Shown: piece after piece, positions 1-9,180 of the stretch | Position numbering within the stretch: the stretch's first letter is position 1 | Layout: the number at the start of each line of letters is the position of its first letter | Assembly (NCBI GenBank): GCA_965230065.1 | Contig: OZ245942.1 | Span: 1,550,001-1,614,000 of the forward strand | Length of the DNA stretch: 64,000 nucleotides | DNA from: G965230065 sp965230065 | Lineage (GTDB): Bacteria > Bacteroidota > Bacteroidia > Cytophagales > Cyclobacteriaceae | Direction of reading: 5' to 3' | Notes under the pieces: model-generated | What the model saw: only the letters and a program-made list of their open reading frames with translations | Told to the model about the DNA's origin: nothing | Database searches by the model: none | Translations under genes and position numbers: made by a program

Positions 1-43
1 GCAGAAAAATGAAGAAAAACTTCCATATATTCATTATTTTCAT
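1..43 (-). CDS. SusD-like lipoprotein, 5' end only (cut by window edge)
   Basis: Only the first 14 codons are in the window. The minus strand reads MKIMNIWKFFFIFL, a short basic start followed by a hydrophobic stretch, as in a lipoprotein signal peptide. It starts 32 bases after the stop of the SusC-like gene. In Bacteroidota the gene directly downstream of susC is almost always susD, the surface glycan-binding partner. The identity therefore rests on position; the visible residues show only an export signal. Confidence 0.55.
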   Translation of the reverse strand, partial: MKIMNIWKFFFIFL

Positions 44-75
44 CTTTAATACATTTTAATGTTTTACTCAATATG

Positions 76-3000
76 TTAAAATGACAAATTGATGCCTATC
101 AAATAAGTAGCTGAAGGCACATCATCGTTGTATGTACCTGAATTATACTCAGGATCCATGCCATCAAAATTGTGAAAAACAAATGGATTGATCACCTGGG
201 CATAAGCTCTGAAATTAGTTAGCCCTAACTTACCCAGCATAGTATTTGACAAAGTATAACCTAAAGTGATATCAGAAATCCTAAGGAAGCTGGCATCCTG
301 ATATTGAATAGCCGCACGATAGGGGTTGGCTACAGCCCCACTGTAATAATCATTGGTGGGGTTTTCAGAAGTCCAGTAATTCAGGTCAAGGGCATTGTAC
401 CGGCCTCTCTGAATTTCACCCATGGTGCCACTTAACATGCTGTTCCTGTATTGTGCCCCCTGGCTGGCGTAAATTAAAAAAGACAAATCAAATTGGCTCA
501 CAGTAAACCTATTCGTAATACCCATCAACCATTTGGGTTGTGTAGAACCCAATACTACCCTGTCTTCGTCACTGGTAAGCAACCCATCATCATTCTGATC
601 TACTACTTTCACCGAACCAGGGACTTGTTCATAAACCTCAGCCTCATCTGCTTCATCCAATTGCCATATCCCATCAAATTCGTAGTCGTAATTGGCACCC
701 AGGGGCTCTCCTACAAAAAGTTTATTGCCTACGTCTGCATCAATACCTCCGCCATATAGCTCAATAATCTCGTTTTTATTGGTGGAAAAATTCAGATTGG
801 TAGTCCACTTAAAATTATTGTTTGTTATGTTCACTGTAGTGAGGGCCAGTTCAACTCCCTTGTTATTCACTTCTCCAATATTGCTGATTACTTCCCCAAA
901 CCCTGTTGAAGTAGGAATTTTCTGGCTCAGTATCAAATCTACTGTCCTTCTGTTGTAAAGCTCTAAAGAGGCGAATATTCTGTTCTGGATAAAACCCATA
1001 TCCAATCCGATATTCAATTCCTGGCTCTTTTCCCATACCAAATCTTTGTTACCCAGGTTTCCGGGTGCAAACCCAAAGGCAGGTGATGCGGCAAAGTCAT
1101 ACCCAGTATTGATCAAGTTAGCCTGGGTACTATATGGTGCTACTGCACTGTTACCCACAAAACCATAACTCACCCTGATTTTTGCATCAGAAATGGCATT
1201 GATATTTTGGATAAACCCTTCATCACCCAGGCGCCAGGCAACGGCAGCAGAAGGGAAGAATGCCCATTTGTTGCCTTCACTGAGCTGAGAGGCCCCATCC
1301 CATCGTCCGGTGAGTGTCAGGAGATATTTATCTTTAAAGCCATACATCACCCTTCCCATGTAAGATAGCAAAGCCCGTTCGACAAGATTGGTATCAAACC
1401 CATCTATCGTAGATGAGGTGCCCATGGCATACCACAATGAATTGTAAGGAAGGTTATTGACCCGGCTGTCCATAGTTTCTCTTCTTTCCTGAAAAGCACT
1501 TTGTACACCGGTTACCGTAACATCATGTTCCCCCATTGTTTTGCTATAACTGATTATGTTATCCAATGTAAAATTAGAGAGCATGGTTGTGTTACGGTAT
1601 GCCATTGGATTTCGGGTTGTTTTTTGAGATTTTGTGAATGTACCTCTAAATTGGCCCCAACGCTCATTTAAAAAACTGGCTGAAAGGGATGATTTTATAG
1701 ATAACCCTTCTATGGGCGTTATTTCCACATATCCATTTCCGAAAAAGTTGTTCTTTCTGGTTTCATCCTGGAAATTGTCAGGGTGCGCCTCTACCAGGGG
1801 GTTGAGTACCTGCTTATCGTCAATACCCATCCAAACCGCATATCCGTTCCAGTCTAAGTCCTTGTTTTCATCCGGGTTTAAAATATCATCATAATAAATT
1901 ACGCCTGTGGGCCTTGCCCGGTATGCACTCCTCAGGGCTTCATTAGAGCCTAATTCTTGTTTGCTAAAACTATAGTTAGAAGTAAACCCTACCTTCACAA
2001 ATTTGTTGAGTTTACTATCCATACTACCATTAATATTGTACCGCTCAAACTTGGTATTTAACAGGTTTCCACCCTCATTTAAATATCCACCAGAGAAATA
2101 ATAGTTGGTATTATCACTACCTCCGCCTACAGAAATGGTATGGCTGGTTTGCAAAGTTGGATCGGTTACTTCGTCTACCCAATCCGTTGAGTTTCCATTA
2201 TCTACCATTCCTTGTTCCGTGGTGGTCAATGTAGGGGGAGACCCGCCATCCATTACTTTATCAGTAACAGTGGCCTTGTAAAACTCCTGGGCATTTTGCA
2301 TATCTGGTAAGTGAGCAGGCGTTTTTACGCCAACATACCCATCGTAAGAAACCTGCGGTTTCCCTGTAGCGCCTCTTTTCGTAGTAATAATAATAACGCC
2401 ATTAGCGCCTCTGGAACCATATATAGCCGTAGCAGAAGCATCTTTCAATACATCCATTGACTCTATATTAGCAGGGTTTAGCGCATTCATATCGCCTCCC
2501 ATCACCCCATCAATTACTACCAGGGGTTCATTAGAAAAGTTAATCGAGTTAAGTCCCCGGATATTGATATTATAACCCGAACCGGGCCGTCCATTAGCCC
2601 TGGAAACATTAACTCCGGCTACCTGCCCCTGGATAGCTTTGGCCGCCTGCACTGGGTTGGCCCGTACGATGTCTTCTGACTCTACTGAACCAATGGCTCC
2701 GGTAACATCCTTTTTTTCAACTTCACCGTATCCGATAACTACGATTTCCTGCAGTGATTTCACATCGGGGGCTAACTCCAGGTTGATGACAGTGCGTGTT
2801 CCAACAGTTACTTCTTCTGTAAGATATCCGATTGAGCTAAATACCAATACAGAGGTTTCACCTGGCACAGATATCTTATAATTTCCGTTCACATCTGTTA
2901 CTGTCCCTGAAGGCGTTCCTTTTACTACCACATTCACCCCGGGCAGTCCTTCAGGAGCATCATCAGAGGTAATCTTGCCGCTCACTGAAATATCCTTTTC

Positions 3001-3396
3001 TCCATTGATTACCTCACTTATTCTTTCTTCAGAACGAGTAAGTTTCATAGCATGGATGCTCTCATTGATACGTTTGAACCTGAGGTTTGTATCCCTGGAA
3101 ATATCCTCCAATACTTTTCTTAAGGTTTCGTTGTTCGCATGAACGGATAATTTTTTATGCGTATTCAGGTTAACCTGGGTATAAGAAAACCTGAATTTTG
3201 TTTCCTGTTCAATGGCTTTAAAAACATCCAAAACAGTACCCTCTACATCAAGGGTAACGTGAATCTCATTAATACTTTGTCTCTGCGCAGTGGTAGTATT
3301 GGCCAGCAATAAAGTCAAAAAGAAGCACTGCAGAAACAACCCAATCAACATGTATCTGGACATGGTTAAGATTGTTTTAGTAATAGATTTTTTCAT
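76..3396 (-). CDS. SusC/RagA family TonB-linked outer membrane receptor
   Basis: A TonB-dependent outer membrane importer of 1106 residues, expected to form a SusCD pair that takes up oligosaccharides or peptides. A signal peptide spans about residues 1-38. It is followed by an STN (secretin/TonB short N-terminal) domain (about 50-115), a CarboxypepD_reg domain (about 135-210), the SusC signature around VVIGYGEVEKKDVTGAIG, a plug with NIRGLNSIN and PLVVIDG, and a long beta-barrel ending in aromatic LIGINLSF. The STN domain normally signals to an anti-sigma/ECF pair. An ECF sigma gene lies about 0.6 kb upstream, but no FecR-type anti-sigma factor is visible between them. The substrate is unknown; neighbouring sulfatases suggest a sulfated glycan, by inference only. 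Confidence 0.95.
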   Translation of the reverse strand: MKKSITKTILTMSRYMLIGLFLQCFFLTLLLANTTTAQRQSINEIHVTLDVEGTVLDVFKAIEQETKFRFSYTQVNLNTHKKLSVHANNETLRKVLEDISRDTNLRFKRINESIHAMKLTRSEERISEVINGEKDISVSGKITSDDAPEGLPGVNVVVKGTPSGTVTDVNGNYKISVPGETSVLVFSSIGYLTEEVTVGTRTVINLELAPDVKSLQEIVVIGYGEVEKKDVTGAIGSVESEDIVRANPVQAAKAIQGQVAGVNVSRANGRPGSGYNINIRGLNSINFSNEPLVVIDGVMGGDMNALNPANIESMDVLKDASATAIYGSRGANGVIIITTKRGATGKPQVSYDGYVGVKTPAHLPDMQNAQEFYKATVTDKVMDGGSPPTLTTTEQGMVDNGNSTDWVDEVTDPTLQTSHTISVGGGSDNTNYYFSGGYLNEGGNLLNTKFERYNINGSMDSKLNKFVKVGFTSNYSFSKQELGSNEALRSAYRARPTGVIYYDDILNPDENKDLDWNGYAVWMGIDDKQVLNPLVEAHPDNFQDETRKNNFFGNGYVEITPIEGLSIKSSLSASFLNERWGQFRGTFTKSQKTTRNPMAYRNTTMLSNFTLDNIISYSKTMGEHDVTVTGVQSAFQERRETMDSRVNNLPYNSLWYAMGTSSTIDGFDTNLVERALLSYMGRVMYGFKDKYLLTLTGRWDGASQLSEGNKWAFFPSAAVAWRLGDEGFIQNINAISDAKIRVSYGFVGNSAVAPYSTQANLINTGYDFAASPAFGFAPGNLGNKDLVWEKSQELNIGLDMGFIQNRIFASLELYNRRTVDLILSQKIPTSTGFGEVISNIGEVNNKGVELALTTVNITNNNFKWTTNLNFSTNKNEIIELYGGGIDADVGNKLFVGEPLGANYDYEFDGIWQLDEADEAEVYEQVPGSVKVVDQNDDGLLTSDEDRVVLGSTQPKWLMGITNRFTVSQFDLSFLIYASQGAQYRNSMLSGTMGEIQRGRYNALDLNYWTSENPTNDYYSGAVANPYRAAIQYQDASFLRISDITLGYTLSNTMLGKLGLTNFRAYAQVINPFVFHNFDGMDPEYNSGTYNDDVPSATYLIGINLSF

Positions 3397-4013
3397 AAAA
3401 TTAAGTGTTTAATTATACATAGTTTTATTCTAAGGGGTCAAATTTTTTCCCATTGAGGGAATTGATTACCAGTGTGCTGCAATCACCCGGTATTTCTTGG
3501 GTCAGTAAAATTTGTTCATAATGTTGAATATTTTGGGTTGAAAATAGTGACAGGTTTTCCTGCTTTTGGGTTGTAAATAAATTTTGTAAAATGTGTGGTA
3601 ACCGGGCTTAATAACTGATAATAACCTTTTGTATTATACAGAAAGAGAGCACTCCAATCTGAGCTAATTTCCTCCGCTGTAATGACTTTAAAAACTTTTG
3701 AGAAATGTAAGCGTGCCAGGCAAAAATGTAACACCCAATGTGAAATGAGTTTTTCGGGGAAATTTGGTTTTGTGTGGTCGTCGTGTTTCATGTGAATTGC
3801 TCTCTTTACTTTACTAAAGACAGAAACTCACATTTCACCTACACGGATTTTAAAATTTAATAAATATTTACATTTATTTGCAATCTCTTTAACAAAATGC
3901 AAAAATTATGTCTTTTTTATATAAAAAATCAAATGATTAGCAGTAAAAAATTAGATTAACACAAAAGTTAAAATTTAACTATTTTAAAATTAATTTGTAT
4001 TAATTAATGAGTT
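3397..4013. other. 617-bp AT-rich intergenic region between sigma factor and susC
   Basis: No convincing gene. One 91-codon minus-strand frame (3516-3791) is open, but it has no recognisable domain and atypical composition, and I do not call it. A FecR-like anti-sigma gene would be expected here and is absent. The susC promoter must lie in the part nearest 3397, but I could not identify a clear -33/-7 pair. Confidence 0.6.
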
Positions 4014-4712
4014 TTATACAACAAACCAGAAAAGAATAATAAATGCAATGGAAATAAGGTCTTCTTTCCATCCATCCAGGAGATAACGCATTGACTCAAT
4101 AGCCCTGTAAACCAGGGTTCTTGCATATTTAATATTATCAATATTCATGATTTCAGCCATTTCCTGATAGCTCAGCCCTTCAAAGTATAGAAGTAGCAAG
4201 GCTTCACGCTGGCGTTCCGGAAGGGCATTTACAGCTTTCTCCATGAGCTGCCTTTGTTCATTTTTAAAGGGATCAATGGGGTTCATTTTTTCACTGCTCA
4301 ATGATATTTTGAATTGGCTACCATCTGTGGCTAAAGTAGTGGTATCAATCTTTTTTATTTTATTAACCTTTCTTTTTAATAATCGGCGTAAGCTGGAATA
4401 AAGGTAGAATCTTATAGACGTTGTTCTGCCTAATTTATGTCTGCTTTTGATCAGTTGGTAGAATAAATCCTGGATGCAATCTTGTACTAATTCTTCATCC
4501 TGGGTAAATTGCTTTGCATAATTATACAATTGGTGGGCATATTGGCGATATATAAAAGTAAGGGCATTTTCACTTCCATTTAAAAACTCATTCCATACTA
4601 CCTCTTCCGGTTTTTCAGAAAAGCATTGGGGGTCTGCATTATCTGCTTTATCAGAGGAGTAATTATAATTTGTATTCAACACTCTTTCAACTGCCATACG
4701 CATTGTTATCAA
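4014..4712 (-). CDS. ECF subfamily RNA polymerase sigma-70 factor
   Basis: A 232-residue sigma factor. Region 2 covers about residues 45-105 (FIYRQYAHQLYNYAKQF, then DCIQDLFYQLI). Region 4 covers about 160-215 (LPERQREALLLLYFEGLSY, then QEMAEIMNI), the helix-turn-helix that reads the -35 element. The C-terminus is a hydrophobic stretch (ISIAFIILFWFVV), which is unusual and could tether the protein to the membrane. It lies upstream of susC in the same orientation, so it probably controls that locus. Several start codons are possible within the first five residues. Confidence 0.9.
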   Translation of the reverse strand: MITMRMAVERVLNTNYNYSSDKADNADPQCFSEKPEEVVWNEFLNGSENALTFIYRQYAHQLYNYAKQFTQDEELVQDCIQDLFYQLIKSRHKLGRTTSIRFYLYSSLRRLLKRKVNKIKKIDTTTLATDGSQFKISLSSEKMNPIDPFKNEQRQLMEKAVNALPERQREALLLLYFEGLSYQEMAEIMNIDNIKYARTLVYRAIESMRYLLDGWKEDLISIAFIILFWFVV

Positions 4713-4789
4713 TAATGCAATTTGAATAATACAAATTACATAAAATTTATTCTAATATTGAATTTCACTACTGTTTTTTCAGTTCTCTT

Positions 4790-5040
4790 AAGTTTGGCGT
4801 TATTGCTGATCTTCACCAAGATATCATGCATGATGGCGTAGAACGGCTCTCTGCCTTTATTGGAGAAATGCCCAATACAAACCCCGATTTTATCACCCAA
4901 AAAGCCAAAAATAATATGATTTTCAAAAAGTGATTTTGGTGCTGACAGTCCATCACCATCAGGACTACTACAATCATATTTGCTACGAAAAGTTGCAGTT
5001 AGTTACATTTTTTCAATTATTTTCTTCAATCAATGCGTAA
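4790..5040 (+). pseudogene. Remnant of a calcineurin-like metallophosphoesterase
   Basis: Two short pieces of one family survive. At 4790-4933 the frame reads KFGVIADLHQDIMHDGVERL and goes on to a stop; the ADLHQDIMHD block is the first metal-binding motif of a secreted metallophosphoesterase family often found near sulfatases. Then, in another frame, 4942-5040 reads VLTVHHHQDYYNHI, matching the family's C-terminal HHHQDY motif. The catalytic middle is gone, so an internal deletion joined N- and C-terminal scraps. The piece runs into the next gene's upstream region. Confidence 0.7.
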
Positions 5041-5074
5041 CTTGCCTTTTTCATTCAACCTAAACAAAACAAAG

Positions 5075-5956
5075 ATGAAACTACTCAACTTCCTCATTAT
5101 CCCATTAATATTACTGGGCTGTAGCCAAAACAAATCTACCGATGAACAAGAAACCACACAGGTCGCTCCTGATAATACCGAAACACTGGTAGATTCCCTC
5201 CTGTATTTCAGGCACCAAAATGAAACTTCTGATATACTTTCGCGCCATTTGCCTGATATTTCCCGGGAGAAAGCTGCTGAAATACAGCTGGCCATGCTTG
5301 AAAAGGAAATGGCTGCCGGGGCACAGCAAATTGGGTGGAAAATGGGCGGTACGGTTACCGACGATTCTGCAAGCTACGACCCTGTGTTTGGGTATGTCCT
5401 CGACAAACACCAGGTGCAGGCAGGTGGCACGGTAGCACCCGGTGATTTTCCCGGAGGGCAGGTGATGGTAGAAGGGGAAGTAGGGTTTGTGTTAAGTAAA
5501 GATTTTCAAAATGGGGCGGCCTCCCTGGAAGAACTGAAAGCCGGCATTGATTACGTAGTGGGTGCGGTTGAGTTTGCCCAGGCCATTGCAGTGCCTGTCG
5601 CCGGCAAGCCCGAATCACAAAACATCAACCATGTACTGGCTTCGGGCATGGGCCATGCAGGTATCATCGTAGGTTCAGAACAAATCTCCCTTGATGAATT
5701 TGATATGGAGAGTGAAACCGTAACGTGCTATATTGACGGGGAGGTAGCTGCCGAAGGTGTGGCCACCAATGTATTCCGCAGCCCTTTGCATGCGCTTTAC
5801 TCATTGGCAAACATGCTTCCCAAATACGGCACTTACCTTAAAAAAGGGGATGTGGTGGTGACAGGGTCATTGTACCAAAACCCTACCATTGACGGTACTG
5901 CCGATGTACGCCTTGAATTCAGCACACTGGGCGAAATTACATTCAACATGGAATAA
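5075..5956 (+). CDS. Exported 2-keto-4-pentenoate hydratase/FAH-fold lipoprotein
   Basis: The protein resembles the MhpD/HpcG hydratases that add water to 2-hydroxy-dienoates. Core features include IGWKMGGTV, YDPVFGYVL, the metal-binding acidic motif in VEGEVGFVL, and a C-terminal KKGDVVVTGSLYQNP. I start it at 5075 (MKLLNFLIIPLILLGC) because this gives a clean lipoprotein signal with lipobox LLGC; an in-frame ATG at 5033 would add 14 residues and bury it. Family members are normally cytoplasmic, so a lipidated, exported form is odd and its substrate is unknown. It converges on the sulfatase gene at 6011. Confidence 0.8.
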   Translation: MKLLNFLIIPLILLGCSQNKSTDEQETTQVAPDNTETLVDSLLYFRHQNETSDILSRHLPDISREKAAEIQLAMLEKEMAAGAQQIGWKMGGTVTDDSASYDPVFGYVLDKHQVQAGGTVAPGDFPGGQVMVEGEVGFVLSKDFQNGAASLEELKAGIDYVVGAVEFAQAIAVPVAGKPESQNINHVLASGMGHAGIIVGSEQISLDEFDMESETVTCYIDGEVAAEGVATNVFRSPLHALYSLANMLPKYGTYLKKGDVVVTGSLYQNPTIDGTADVRLEFSTLGEITFNME

Positions 5957-5968
5957 CGTTATGATGAA

Positions 5969-6005
5969 GACTTCGGAAGTTTTCCTTTCCAAAACTTCCG
6001 AAGTC
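5969..6005. terminator. Long palindromic hairpin between convergent genes
   Basis: Perfect 15-base arms GACTTCGGAAGTTTT and AAAACTTCCGAAGTC around a 7-base loop, sited between convergent genes ending at 5956 and 6011. It probably terminates both. Nearly the same arms recur at 58068-58098, so it may belong to a repeated palindrome family. Confidence 0.75.
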
Positions 6006-6010
6006 TTTCC

Positions 6011-7498
6011 TTATACCTCATCACCAATCACCTGCGAATACAACCCGCTCAAATCCAGTTCATCGCCCATTTCTTGCTGCAACTGCCTGAGGTCATCAAA
6101 CAAAGACCTCACCTTATCAGCATAAGCCGGGTCAGCAGCCAGGTCATTCAATTCTTTGGGGTCGTTTTCAAGGTCGTACAACAAAACTTTTTCTGCCTTT
6201 GGGTAGGCAATCAGCTTAAAGCCGTTTTTGCGGATCATGCGCTGGTAGTCGATATAACATCCATAAACCGCATCATAATGACTTTTAGTTGTATTGCCTT
6301 TGGCTAAACTCATCAAACTGTTGAATTCAACGTATTCCGGTTTTTGCATGCCAGCAAGTTCTAAGGAAGTGGGCATAACGTCTTGCAAATAAATATCCGC
6401 ATCTACTTTTTTATCTTTGGGAATATCCGGCCCCACCATCATAAAGGGAACGCGTATGCTATGGTCGTATAAATTTTGCTTGCCCAACAAGCCATGACGC
6501 CCTACCGAGAGCCCGTGGTCGGCAGTGAAGAAAATATAGGTATTCTCCATTTTTCCGGTTTGCTCCAGGGCATCCAGGATTTTACCGATTTGCACATCCA
6601 GGTGCGTGACAATGGCATAATATTCTTGTATGTGCACTTTTGTAGCGTATTCGGTACGGGGAAAAGGGGCCAGGGCTTCATCACGCAGGCCGGGCCCAGT
6701 GCCTATCTCGTCTTTGTAAGGATACTCGGGCAGCCAGCTTTCAGGCAGGGTAATGTTGTCTAGCGGGTATTTGTCTATAAATTCCTGTGGAGCCTGCCGG
6801 GGGTCGTGGGGGGCATTGAAAGCCAGGTACATAAAAAATGGGTCTTCTTTCGTTTTGGCATCGTCGATAAAGGCCAGGGCATCGTCTTTCAGCACCTCGC
6901 TCCAGTGTTTGCCCCCTTCCCAAAACCCGCCGAATTTTGGGTCGGCAGGTGACCAGGAATTGTCATTTTCATCCTGAGGACGGTTGTAGCCCACGGGCAT
7001 GGTGGTTTCAGTCCGGTCTTTCCAGGCATCCGGTGGCATGCCGGGTCGGATGTGGGTAACGGTATCAAAAACAGTATCGGCCGGCGCTTTTACGTGCCAT
7101 TTGCCGGTCATGTAGGTGTTGTACCCGTTTTGTTCCATGAGTTTGCCCCAGGTTTGGCTTAAGGCTTCACCGTTTTGCCACTTTTTCTCTAGCGCATTGG
7201 CACGCCATACCGAGCGGCCGGATATGAGCATAGAGCGGGAAGCAATGCAAACGGCCCCATTCCATCCACCCATGTTGTAAGCGTGGGTAAAGGTAGTACC
7301 ATCTTTTACCAGGCGGTCCAGGTTAGGAGTTTCAATTTCTTCGTTCCCCAGCGCGTGCAGGGCGGTATAGGTTTGGTCATCGGCAAAAATGAAGACGATA
7401 TTGGGTTTTGATGGAACGGAATTTTCCTGACTGTCGGTACAACTGTAAATACCAGCTAGCAATAACAAAAAGAATAAATTTTTCATTTTTATTAACAT
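6011..7498 (-). CDS. Sulfatase, lipoprotein (type I, formylglycine-dependent)
   Basis: A 495-residue member of the alkaline phosphatase/sulfatase superfamily. Lipoprotein-like signal at residues 1-20, metal-binding Asp pair in FIFADDQTY (40-41), and catalytic motif CIASR at 84-88, where Cys84 would be converted to formylglycine by an anaerobic-type maturase. Further motifs are TGKWHV and FFTADHGLSVG. It removes sulfate esters from a glycan in the periplasm or at the cell surface. It lies 15 bases downstream of a second sulfatase in the same orientation, forming an operon. Start could also be the ATG 12 bases further in (7486). Substrate specificity cannot be read from sequence. Confidence 0.93.
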   Translation of the reverse strand: MLIKMKNLFFLLLLAGIYSCTDSQENSVPSKPNIVFIFADDQTYTALHALGNEEIETPNLDRLVKDGTTFTHAYNMGGWNGAVCIASRSMLISGRSVWRANALEKKWQNGEALSQTWGKLMEQNGYNTYMTGKWHVKAPADTVFDTVTHIRPGMPPDAWKDRTETTMPVGYNRPQDENDNSWSPADPKFGGFWEGGKHWSEVLKDDALAFIDDAKTKEDPFFMYLAFNAPHDPRQAPQEFIDKYPLDNITLPESWLPEYPYKDEIGTGPGLRDEALAPFPRTEYATKVHIQEYYAIVTHLDVQIGKILDALEQTGKMENTYIFFTADHGLSVGRHGLLGKQNLYDHSIRVPFMMVGPDIPKDKKVDADIYLQDVMPTSLELAGMQKPEYVEFNSLMSLAKGNTTKSHYDAVYGCYIDYQRMIRKNGFKLIAYPKAEKVLLYDLENDPKELNDLAADPAYADKVRSLFDDLRQLQQEMGDELDLSGLYSQVIGDEV

Positions 7499-7513
7499 GA
7501 GGAGTTTAAATTT

Positions 7514-9061
7514 TCATTGTAAAATACCATCAATCAACGTATCCCGCTCATTGATGGGTTTTGTATGTCTTTCTTCAAATCCTTTAAAGTAATAAGGGTA
7601 GTCGTCCCAGGGGGCTTCACCTTTTACCCTTGGGTCTTTTGTATCCTTTAAATAAGCCATTAACTCTTGCTTCAGGCTGTTTTTCAATGCACTAAATGAA
7701 TTATCCAAAGCCAGGTTATTTAATTGGTAAGGGTCTTCGCTTATGTTATACAATTCCTCTTGTGGCCGTTTGCCAAAAGAAAGTGCAAAATAGGGCTTCA
7801 TTTCCGGGTGGTCTTTATTTTCAATCATATATTCCCTGGTAGGCCCGGCATCTACATCCCCATAAAAACCCTGGTGGGGAGAATAGAAGTCAGGGTTCCC
7901 GGCCGGCCACCGCTCCGGCTCAAAGTTAAGTATGTAAACCCATTCATCTTTGCGAATCGTCCTGATGGGGTATGTTCTGCCTCCGGGACGGCAATAAGTG
8001 TGGCGTTCCAGTGCGGTAAAAACACGGTTCCTTTCGGGGTCAAGTTTACCATCTTTTTCGGAAGTAAGTAAATCCAAAAAGCTTTTTCCGGTCATGTCTT
8101 CAGGAACAGAAATACCCGCAGCTTCCAGCAAAGTGGGGGCGAAATCGGTAAAACTGATAAAATCTTCAATTTTTCGGTTGGATTTAATTTTGTTTCCCCA
8201 GCTTACTGCCAGTGGCATGTGGGTGCCATATTCATAACAGGTGGTTTTGCTTCGGGGAAAAGGCATACCGTTATCTGCCGTAACGATGATGATGGTATTT
8301 TCCAATTCCCCGGTTTCTTCCAGCAAATCAATCATCTTTCCCAAATGTTGGTCAAACCATTCTATTTCATGGTAATAATCGGCAATATCATTGCGTATTG
8401 TATGATTGTCAGGCAGAAAGCCCGGTACTTCAATTTCTGATAAGTCTTTCCCGGCTTCTGCGCCGATTCCTTCTTTGTATACCCGATGGGGTTCATACCC
8501 TCCGTACCAAAAGAAAAAAGGCTGGTCGGGGTTTCTTTCTTCTATGAACTGCCTGAAGTTTCCGGCATAATCACACTTTGAAATGCCCTTTGGCGTATCT
8601 GTGGTAATATCGTTATAGGCCGTGCCGATGGGGGCTTTCCAGTAATTTTCTTTCTGCTGGTTGGCCGGGGCGTATCCCTTGCCGGTGCGGGCGGTGGCAT
8701 ATCCATTTTCCCTTAGTTTTTCAGTAAAAGTCATGAATTTATTGGGCAGCCCGCCAAACAGCAACCCGCCTTCTTCCAGCCTCCAAATCTCCTGTCCTGT
8801 GAGTATGGCAGCCCGGGAAGGGGCACAAGAAGATGCCGCACAGTAGGCATTGGTAAACAATACACCTTGCGCAGCCACTTTATCAAAATTGGGGGTGTGT
8901 ACTTCTTTTGCACCCATGATGGAGGTATGTAGCCAGGTCTGATCGTCAGATATACAAAATAGAATATTGAGCTGTTTTTCTTCCTCCTTTGCACCACACC
9001 CATAAATCGTGAAAAGAAGAAATATGTATACTCCTGTCGGGTATAAAAAATTTTGTATCAT
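7514..9061 (-). CDS. Sulfatase lipoprotein, heparan N-sulfatase-like
   Basis: A 515-residue sulfatase with lipobox IYGC (Cys22), metal-binding DD (39-40) and catalytic CAPSR at residues 79-83. The N-terminal run of motifs (HTPNFDKVAAQGVLF, TNAYCAASS, ILTGQ, LEEGGLLFG) resembles the N-sulfoglucosamine sulfohydrolase group (SulfAtlas S1_8 type), so a heparan-like substrate is possible but inferred. Other motifs: TGKGYAPA and VTADNGMPFPR. First gene of a two-sulfatase operon. Confidence 0.92.
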   Translation of the reverse strand: MIQNFLYPTGVYIFLLFTIYGCGAKEEEKQLNILFCISDDQTWLHTSIMGAKEVHTPNFDKVAAQGVLFTNAYCAASSCAPSRAAILTGQEIWRLEEGGLLFGGLPNKFMTFTEKLRENGYATARTGKGYAPANQQKENYWKAPIGTAYNDITTDTPKGISKCDYAGNFRQFIEERNPDQPFFFWYGGYEPHRVYKEGIGAEAGKDLSEIEVPGFLPDNHTIRNDIADYYHEIEWFDQHLGKMIDLLEETGELENTIIIVTADNGMPFPRSKTTCYEYGTHMPLAVSWGNKIKSNRKIEDFISFTDFAPTLLEAAGISVPEDMTGKSFLDLLTSEKDGKLDPERNRVFTALERHTYCRPGGRTYPIRTIRKDEWVYILNFEPERWPAGNPDFYSPHQGFYGDVDAGPTREYMIENKDHPEMKPYFALSFGKRPQEELYNISEDPYQLNNLALDNSFSALKNSLKQELMAYLKDTKDPRVKGEAPWDDYPYYFKGFEERHTKPINERDTLIDGILQ

Positions 9062-9180
9062 TCAGTTTTTTTCTTCGATAGTAGGCTCAATACCATGATT
9101 AATCGGAAAAATAAGGTTTTTTTTTATTAAATTGTAATAATGCTGTAACCAGAGATTTTTCTATACTTAATGATACTTTC

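Noticed and set aside
3516..3791. 91-codon minus-strand open frame between susC and the ECF sigma gene
   Set aside because: No domain, no export signal, unusual composition, and not an anti-sigma factor. Probably chance in AT-rich DNA.
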